Origin: Candidatus Brevundimonas phytovorans
Lineage (GTDB): Bacteria > Pseudomonadota > Alphaproteobacteria > Caulobacterales > Caulobacteraceae
Length of the DNA stretch: 64,000 bases
Assembly: GCA_029203145.1 (NCBI GenBank)
Contig: CP119309.1
Coordinates: 1,203,001 to 1,267,000, forward strand
Reading direction: 5' to 3'
The notes beneath the pieces were generated by a model. The model was not told where the DNA came from and ran no database searches. It saw only the letters and a program-made list of their open reading frames with translations. The position numbers and the translations under genes were made by a program. Every line of letters starts with the position of its first letter. Position 1 is the first letter of the stretch. This document shows positions 59,230 to 64,000 of the stretch, one piece after another.

Positions 59230-60564
59230 ATGTCCGTCAAGGTTCGTTTCGCTCCGTCTCCCACGGGTAAGCTGCACGTCGGCAATGTCCGCACCGCTCT
59301 GGTGAACTGGCTGTTCGCAAAAGGGCAGGGCGGTTCGTTCGTGCTGCGCATCGACGACACCGATGTGGCGCGTTCGACGCAAGAGTATGAGGACGGCATC
59401 GAGGCCGACCTGACCTGGCTGGGCCTGACCTGGGACGAGCGCTACAACCAGTCCAAGCGGTTCGACCGCTATGAGGAGGCCGCCGCGCGCCTGAAGGCGT
59501 CGGGCCGTCTCTACGCCTGCTATGAAACCTCGGATGAGCTGGATCGCCGCCGCAAGGTGCAGTTGTCGCGCGGCCTGCCGCCCATCTACGACCGCGCCGC
59601 GCTGGAGCTGACCGACGCCGAAAAGGCCGCCTATGAGGCTGAGGGCCGCCGCCCGCACTGGCGCTTCAAGCTGGACGGCAAGCGGGTCGCCTGGGAAGAC
59701 CTGGCGCGCGGTCACGCCGAGGTGGACACCGCCTCGATGTCGGACCCGGTGCTGATCCGCGAGGACGGCCTGTTCCTCTATACCCTGCCGTCGGTCGTCG
59801 ACGACATCGACATGGACATCACCCACATCATCCGGGGCGAGGATCACGTCACCAACACCGGGGCCCAGATCGAGATCTTTGAAGCCCTGGACGCCAAGGT
59901 TCCGGGCTTCGCCCACATGCCGTTGCTGGTCGGCGCCGACGGCGCGGCCCTGTCCAAGCGTCTGGGCTCGCTGTCGATCAGCGACATGCGCGACCAGGGC
60001 TATGAGCCGATCGCCATCACCAGCCACCTGGGCAAGATCGGCACCTCGGACAATCTGGAGATCGCGGCGTCGGTCGAGGCCCTGGGCCAGGCCTTCGCCT
60101 TCTCCAAGATGGGCCGTTCGCCGGCGCGTTACGACACTGCCGACCTGGACCGTCTGAACGCCCAGGCCCTGCACGCCATGACCTATGTCGAGGCGCAGCC
60201 GCGTCTGGCGGCGCTGGGCGTCGATCTGGGCGAGGTCTTCTGGGACACGGTCCGTGGCAATCTGAACAAGTTCGCCGACGTGGCCGACATGGCCAGGATC
60301 GTCACTGGCCCGGTCACGCCGGTGATCGAGGACCCGGCTTTCACCGCTGCGGCGCTGGAAGTGCTGCCCGAGGTCATCGACGCGGGCGCCTGGTCGGCCT
60401 GGACGACGGCGGTCAAGGAAAAGACCGGCGCCAAGGGCAAGGGCCTGTTCATGCCGCTGCGTCTGGCCCTGACCGGACAGGCGCACGGACCGGACATGGC
60501 GGCCATGGCGCCCTTGATCGGGCGCGAGACCATCGTGCGTCGCCTGAAGGGCGAGGCGGCCTAA
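59230..60564 (+). CDS. gltX: Glutamate--tRNA ligase
   Basis: 444 residues. Class I synthetase with the HIGH-type motif in APSPTGKLHVGNVRTALVNW and the KMSKS-type motif in ADGAALSKRLGSLSISDM. Also seen: RIDDTDVARSTQEYEDGIEA, YACYETSDELDRRRKVQLSR and the GLFMPLRLALTGQAHGPDMA C-terminus. Alphaproteobacteria often carry two GltX proteins, one of which also charges tRNA-Gln; which type this is cannot be told here. Followed by a strong terminator. Confidence 0.95.
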   Translation: MSVKVRFAPSPTGKLHVGNVRTALVNWLFAKGQGGSFVLRIDDTDVARSTQEYEDGIEADLTWLGLTWDERYNQSKRFDRYEEAAARLKASGRLYACYETSDELDRRRKVQLSRGLPPIYDRAALELTDAEKAAYEAEGRRPHWRFKLDGKRVAWEDLARGHAEVDTASMSDPVLIREDGLFLYTLPSVVDDIDMDITHIIRGEDHVTNTGAQIEIFEALDAKVPGFAHMPLLVGADGAALSKRLGSLSISDMRDQGYEPIAITSHLGKIGTSDNLEIAASVEALGQAFAFSKMGRSPARYDTADLDRLNAQALHAMTYVEAQPRLAALGVDLGEVFWDTVRGNLNKFADVADMARIVTGPVTPVIEDPAFTAAALEVLPEVIDAGAWSAWTTAVKEKTGAKGKGLFMPLRLALTGQAHGPDMAAMAPLIGRETIVRRLKGEAA

Positions 60565-60588
60565 GCCGCAAACGCCGTCGGATACAAG

Positions 60589-60620
60589 AAAGGCCGCCTT
60601 CTCGCGAAGGCGGCCTTTTT
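60589..60620. terminator. Strong intrinsic terminator after gltX
   Basis: AGGCCGCCTTC (60591-60601), loop TCGC, GAAGGCGGCCT (60606-60616), then TTTT; the preceding AA adds symmetry, so it may act in both directions between the convergent gltX and the small exported protein gene. Confidence 0.92.
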
Positions 60621-60640
60621 CGTTGGGCGCTGCGCCGGGA

Positions 60641-60937
60641 TCAGCCGGCGTTGCAGGTCGCCAGAGCCTGAGCGTCCAGGGTCTCGCCCTTGTAGCTGAA
60701 GGCCGTGACCGGGCCGAGCTTGGCGACCACGCGGCGGCAGGCGCGCGGCGCAGGCTGGCTGGTTCCGCCCGTAGCGGTGCAGGTTGCGCCTTCGCAGCGC
60801 CAGGCGGCGCCGTCGACGATGACGCGGCCGGCCGGAGCCTTGGCCGCATCCGCCAGCGTCAGGCTGGTGGCCGGGGCATCGGCAGCGAAGGCGGGAGCAG
60901 CGACGAACAGGGCCGCGGCGACGAGAAGAGCACGCAT
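60641..60937 (-). CDS. Small exported protein with cysteine pairs
   Basis: 98 residues. Signal peptide (MRALLVAAALFVAAPAFA, cleavage near residue 18). The mature part has four cysteines (WRCEGATCTATGG; RACRRVVAKLGPVTAF; ATCNAG at the end), consistent with two disulfides. I recognise the layout from caulobacterial hypothetical proteins but know no function. ATG 60937 is chosen because the signal peptide begins there; longer frames add unrelated residues. Confidence 0.75.
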   Translation of the reverse strand: MRALLVAAALFVAAPAFAADAPATSLTLADAAKAPAGRVIVDGAAWRCEGATCTATGGTSQPAPRACRRVVAKLGPVTAFSYKGETLDAQALATCNAG

Positions 60938-61053
60938 AGGCAAGACTCCGAATGGGTTGGGCGCATAGCCCTGTGACGCCATAGTCCGTTTTCTTTGGAA
61001 ACTGTCAATGCGGTTTCGGGGTAACGGATCGGCGTTTACTGACCCACGTTTAC

Positions 61054-61659
61054 TTACCGATGATCATGTTTCAAGTGCGGCGTTTCGTCAGCCTTTTTCA
61101 TGGCGATCACAGCGTCCTCGACCGTGTCGACGCTGATGTAGGCGTCCAGGAAGCTGGCGGGGGTCATGCCTTCCTCCACGCTGTGGCGGATCAGGGCGAA
61201 GTAGTTTTCCCAGAAGCCGTTCAGGTTCAGGAAGATGACCGGCTTGGCGTGCAGATCCAGCCGCTTCCACGACAGCAGTTCGATGGCTTCTTCCAGGGTC
61301 CCGATGCCGCCGGGAGCCACGACGAAGACGTCGGATTGATCGTACATCAGCTGCTTGCGCTCATGCATCGAGGTGACGACCACGGTCTCGACGTCGTCGA
61401 ACAGGCGTTCGCGGCTGCGCAGGAAGGCTGGCATGATGCCGACGACGCGGCCCCCGGCTTCGTGGGCCGCACGCGCCGAGGCGCCCATCAGGCCGACGCC
61501 GCCGCCGCCATAGACCAGGCGCCAGCCCGCCTCGGCCGTGGCCTTGCCGAAGGCGCTGGCGGCCTGGACGTACTGCGGATCGGCCCCGTCGGACGAACCG
61601 CAGAACAGGCAGACCGAACGGCCGTCGAAGGGAGCAATGGTGGCGGGCGGCAAAGACAT
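61054..61659 (-). CDS. LOG-family protein (cytokinin riboside 5'-monophosphate phosphoribohydrolase-like)
   Basis: 201 residues. Rossmann-like nucleotide hydrolase with YGGGGVGLMGASARAAHEAG and the family signature VVAPGGIGTLEEAIELLSWK. N-terminal SVCLFCGSSDGADPQY is also typical. Bacterial LOG proteins hydrolyse AMP or related nucleotide glycosidic bonds; plant homologues activate cytokinins. ATG 61659 gives the family length. The divergent lipoprotein gene starts 82 bp away. Confidence 0.9.
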   Translation of the reverse strand: MSLPPATIAPFDGRSVCLFCGSSDGADPQYVQAASAFGKATAEAGWRLVYGGGGVGLMGASARAAHEAGGRVVGIMPAFLRSRERLFDDVETVVVTSMHERKQLMYDQSDVFVVAPGGIGTLEEAIELLSWKRLDLHAKPVIFLNLNGFWENYFALIRHSVEEGMTPASFLDAYISVDTVEDAVIAMKKADETPHLKHDHR

Positions 61660-61741
61660 GGGGCCTCGATACAGGAAGGGAGACAGGGCGGCGTCGACCG
61701 CGCTATCTGAGGGAAACAGGCATATCGCTACGCGGGTCAGG

Positions 61742-62524
61742 ATGAAACGTCGGATTGTCGTCGCAGGGATCGGCCTCGCCATGATGCTGGCGGGCTGCAA
61801 CGCCCCCGTTGAACGCTCCAACGGCGAGGAAGCTCCGCAGGACGGGGGGTGGGCGGCTGCGCCGCGCATCAGCGCCGTCGTGCGTCAGGGGCCTGGTCTG
61901 GTCATCCGCGGCGATGCGCCGCCGGGCGCGCGTGTGGTGCTGCGGGGCGATCAGGACACCGCCTTCGCCGCCGGCGCCGACGCCTCGGGGCGATTCGAGC
62001 TCTATGTCGGCGTGATGCCGGCGCCCCTGTTGCTGACGCCCGAGGTTCGGATCGGCCAGTTTCCGGCGCCAGGACCCGAACGCCTGCTTCTGGCGGGCGA
62101 GCCGGGCGGAGGCGATCAGACCCTGCTGGCGGCCATGCTGATCGAAGGCGGGGCCAGTCGGCGGCTGTCGCCGGGACCCGCGCTGGATTCGGTCGATGGC
62201 GACGGGCAGGGGCTGGTTGCGGCGGGCCGGGCCAGGCCGGGCGTGCGGGTGTCCGTCTCGACCGACGGCGGCGCGACGGTCGAGGCGGTCGCCGGCGCGG
62301 ATGGACGCTGGACGGCGCCCCTGCCAGGCGCAGGCGATCGACGCATGACGATCCGGGCGGGCGGGGCCGTCTTCATCTATCCCGGCCCGGCGGGCGGCGC
62401 CGCGCTGGGTCAGATCGAGCGTGTGGACCAGGGGTGGCGTCTGACACGCCTGCTTTCGCCCGCGGCGCGCCAGACCAGTTGGTTCCCCGACGCCGGGCGC
62501 GCTTTATCGTTAACGCCCAATTAA
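61742..62524 (+). CDS. Hypothetical lipoprotein with Ig-like repeat modules
   Basis: 260 residues. Lipobox MLAGC (Cys19). The mature part has two related modules: LVIRGDAPPGARVVLRGDQD with DASGRFELYVGVMP, and LVAAGRARPGVRVSVSTDGG with GADGRWTAPLPG. The G.A.PG..V.......G..G.W pattern resembles Ig-like or Big-type modules of surface proteins. It ends just before a terminator. I know no function; probably a surface or periplasmic lipoprotein. Confidence 0.75.
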   Translation: MKRRIVVAGIGLAMMLAGCNAPVERSNGEEAPQDGGWAAAPRISAVVRQGPGLVIRGDAPPGARVVLRGDQDTAFAAGADASGRFELYVGVMPAPLLLTPEVRIGQFPAPGPERLLLAGEPGGGDQTLLAAMLIEGGASRRLSPGPALDSVDGDGQGLVAAGRARPGVRVSVSTDGGATVEAVAGADGRWTAPLPGAGDRRMTIRAGGAVFIYPGPAGGAALGQIERVDQGWRLTRLLSPAARQTSWFPDAGRALSLTPN

Positions 62525-62591
62525 CCAAACCGGTCGATCAAAGCCGTGTCTTCTTTTCTATCGAGGACACCCACCATCACCGAACGACTTC

Positions 62592-62621
62592 AACCCGACG
62601 CGAAATGCGTCGGGTTTTTTT
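62592..62621 (+). terminator. Intrinsic terminator downstream of the lipoprotein gene
   Basis: AACCCGACGC (62592-62601), loop GAAAT, GCGTCGGGTT (62607-62616) then a run of T. It lies 68 bp past the lipoprotein stop. The gap from it to the tRNA gene (62622-62742) holds nothing I can support. Confidence 0.92.
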
Positions 62622-62742
62622 CTGGCCCGGATGCGCGGGCAGGGCGCTTCGAAGATCGAAACCTTAGGGGCTATGTCGTGGAGGGAGCCACATTCAGCGA
62701 GCGGAGCGCTCTGCCATGATTTGTGGGCTTAATGCCCCCGAG

Positions 62743-62817
62743 TGGCTCCGCGGGTAGGATTCGAACCTACGACCAGCCGATTAACAGTCGGCTGCTCTAC
62801 CACTGAGCTACCGCGGA
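62743..62817 (-). tRNA. tRNA-Asn (GTT)
   Basis: Minus-strand cloverleaf. Acceptor stem TCCGCGG/CCGCGGA with discriminator G and encoded CCA; D arm with TAGCTCAGTGGTAGAGCA; anticodon stem GCCGA/TCGGC with loop CTGTTAA, anticodon GTT; T arm with GGTTCGAATCC. All consensus positions are present. Confidence 0.97.
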
Positions 62818-62927
62818 ACGTCCCCTCGGGGGAGGCCGCTGTATAGCAACGCCTTTTTGATTCATGCAACGGATAAAGTGCAGAAAACGCCGAAATTTAT
62901 TCAAAGGCGCGCGCTACAAGGTTCGGC

Positions 62928-63743
62928 ATGAATTTGATCCCTGTCTCCGATATCGCCGATCTCCGCATTTCCGCCTTTCGTGACGTGAAGGAGCGCGACC
63001 TGACGGGTCGCGAGGGCCTGTTCGTCGCCGAGGGGGAGGTGGTCCTGCGGGGGCTGGCGTCGGCGGCGTCGCGCTGCGCGCCCGTGGCGGTCCTGATCGC
63101 GGAGAAGCGGCTGGAGGCGTTGCGCGACGTGCTGGAGAGTCTTCCAGCGGATGTGCCTGTCCACACCGCGCCGCAGGATGTGCTGGACGGGATTGCGGGG
63201 TTTCATCTGCACCGGGGCATATTGGCCCTGGGCCGCAAGCCCGAGCCGGTGGGTCTTGAGCGCTTTCTGGACGGCCTGCCGGCGCGGGCTGTGGTGGTCG
63301 GGGCCTGCGGCATCGGTAATCACGACAACATGGGCGGCCTGTTCCGCAATGCCGCGGCGTTCGGGGCGGTCGGACTGCTGCTGGACGAGACCTGCTGCGA
63401 TCCGTTTTACCGCAAGGCCATCCGGGTCTCGGTCGGTGCGGCGTTGAGAACCCCTTTCGTCGAAGGGGTGACGGCGACGGCGATGGTCGAGGCGCTGGAG
63501 GCGCGTGGATTCGAAGTTCTGGCGCTGACGCCGTCAGCAAGCGAGACCCTGTCTCGGCTCAAGCCCGCGCCGCGCACGGCGATTCTGTTGGGGTCGGAGG
63601 GGCCGGGGCTGTCGGCCGAGGTCATCGCGCGGTGTCGACCCCTGGCGATTCGCATGTCGGGCGGCTTTGATTCGCTGAATGTCGCCGCCACCAGCGCGGT
63701 GGCGCTGCACCACCTGACGACCGCCGGCGCCGCCGAGGAATGA
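62928..63743 (+). CDS. SpoU/TrmH-family RNA 2'-O-methyltransferase
   Basis: 271 residues. N-terminal substrate-binding region (FRDVKERDLTGREGLFVAEG; the L30e-like RNA domain) and C-terminal SPOUT knot with GACGIGNHDNMGGLFRNAAA, LLLDETCCDPFYRKAIRVSV, ILLGSEGPGLSAEVIARCRP and MSGGFDSLNVAATSAVALHH. Such enzymes methylate ribose of tRNA or rRNA using SAM. Typical SpoU proteins read NVSVA where this has NVAATSAVA, a common variant. It lies between two tRNA genes on the other strand; target not identifiable. Confidence 0.9.
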   Translation: MNLIPVSDIADLRISAFRDVKERDLTGREGLFVAEGEVVLRGLASAASRCAPVAVLIAEKRLEALRDVLESLPADVPVHTAPQDVLDGIAGFHLHRGILALGRKPEPVGLERFLDGLPARAVVVGACGIGNHDNMGGLFRNAAAFGAVGLLLDETCCDPFYRKAIRVSVGAALRTPFVEGVTATAMVEALEARGFEVLALTPSASETLSRLKPAPRTAILLGSEGPGLSAEVIARCRPLAIRMSGGFDSLNVAATSAVALHHLTTAGAAEE

Positions 63744-63778
63744 ACGCGAGACCCTGATCTGACGTCCAGAAACAAGAA

Positions 63779-63798
63779 AGCCGCCCCGAAGGGCGGCT
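63779..63798. terminator. Hairpin after the methyltransferase gene
   Basis: AGCCGCCC, loop CGAA, GGGCGGCT: an 8-bp perfect stem 36 bp past the stop, followed by GACTGTTT rather than a clean T-run. It also lies just beyond the 3' end of tRNA-Cys and could end both transcripts. Confidence 0.65.
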
Positions 63799-63813
63799 GA
63801 CTGTTTGTCGCGA

Positions 63814-63887
63814 TGGAGGCCTGACCGGGAATCGAACCCGGGTGCAAGGATTTGCAGTCCTCTGCGTCACCACTCCGCCATCAGGCC
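63814..63887 (-). tRNA. tRNA-Cys (GCA)
   Basis: Minus-strand cloverleaf. Acceptor stem GGCCTGA/TCAGGCC with discriminator T and encoded CCA; anticodon stem AGGA/TCCT with loop CTGCAAA, anticodon GCA; T arm GGGTTCGATTCCC. The 63888-64000 flank upstream of the tRNA 5' end shows no further feature I can name. Confidence 0.96.
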
Positions 63888-64000
63888 ATTGAGACTCAAA
63901 ACCGAGCCCCGAACCATCGCGAGGGGCGTCAGCTATCAGATCGGATTGTCGGCTGCAACGCACGGACCTATAAGCGCCGCAGATTTATTCGCTTACGCCG

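Overview
The window is high-GC chromosomal DNA from an alphaproteobacterium of the Caulobacteraceae, most likely Brevundimonas or a close relative. The evidence is a close match to MipZ (the caulobacterial division-site ATPase), a FliX/FlgI/CheL/FlbY-type flagellar block, a DksA lacking most zinc cysteines, a GAAC-N7-GAAC LexA box at uvrA and a surE-pcm-nlpD order. No phage, insertion sequence, rRNA or CRISPR array is visible. It reads as core chromosome with small accessory insertions.

Layout. 1-4.8 kb: the N-terminal part of hemB, a two-gene valine-catabolism operon, then class II DAHP synthase and an ACT-less prephenate dehydratase. 4.8-5.9 kb: a Phe/Tyr-rich leader peptide followed by chorismate mutase with an unusual C-terminal domain. 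5.9-8 kb: SPOR lipoprotein, mipZ and a J-domain protein. 8-12 kb: cobS without an adjacent cobT, a flavin monooxygenase, ohr, and a J-protein/bolA pair. 12-19 kb: hybrid sensor kinase, MscS channel, threonine aldolase, Atm1-type ABC exporter, and a response regulator with a small partner. 19-23 kb: accA, a HicB-like gene with a decayed hicA, xerD, aroK-aroB. 23-29 kb: MliC-like lipoprotein, tadA, rluB with a repetitive tail, rsmD, a tyrosine phosphatase and mutL. 29-36 kb: YceI lipoprotein, cytochrome b561-YceI fusion, serS with a 75-residue insert, surE-pcm-nlpD. 36-40 kb: yajC-secD-secF, a PuuD-like membrane protein and an NDUFAF6-like protein. 40-43 kb: a BigR-type sulfide/persulfide module. 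43-48.7 kb: MarR/MFS pair, fatty-acid-hydroxylase family protein, trmFO and two paralogous membrane proteins. 48.7-54 kb: uvrA, a globin, and an ABC-F protein with an upstream mini-ORF. 54-58.5 kb: EAL protein and flagellar genes flbY-cheL-flgI, divergent from fliX. 58.5-64 kb: dksA, gltX, small exported proteins, LOG protein, tRNA-Asn, a SpoU methyltransferase and tRNA-Cys.

The most interesting signals are regulatory or structural. They are the aromatic leader peptide, the compositionally odd insert in SerRS, a strong promoter overlapped by a perfect inverted repeat ahead of the two YceI genes, a probable sigma-54 promoter plus FlbD-type site between flgI and fliX, operator-like palindromes at the BigR, MarR and valine-catabolism loci, and dispersed inverted-repeat doublets. 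Starts were chosen by ribosome-binding sites and family N-termini. All family assignments come from motif recognition by eye, not from database searches.
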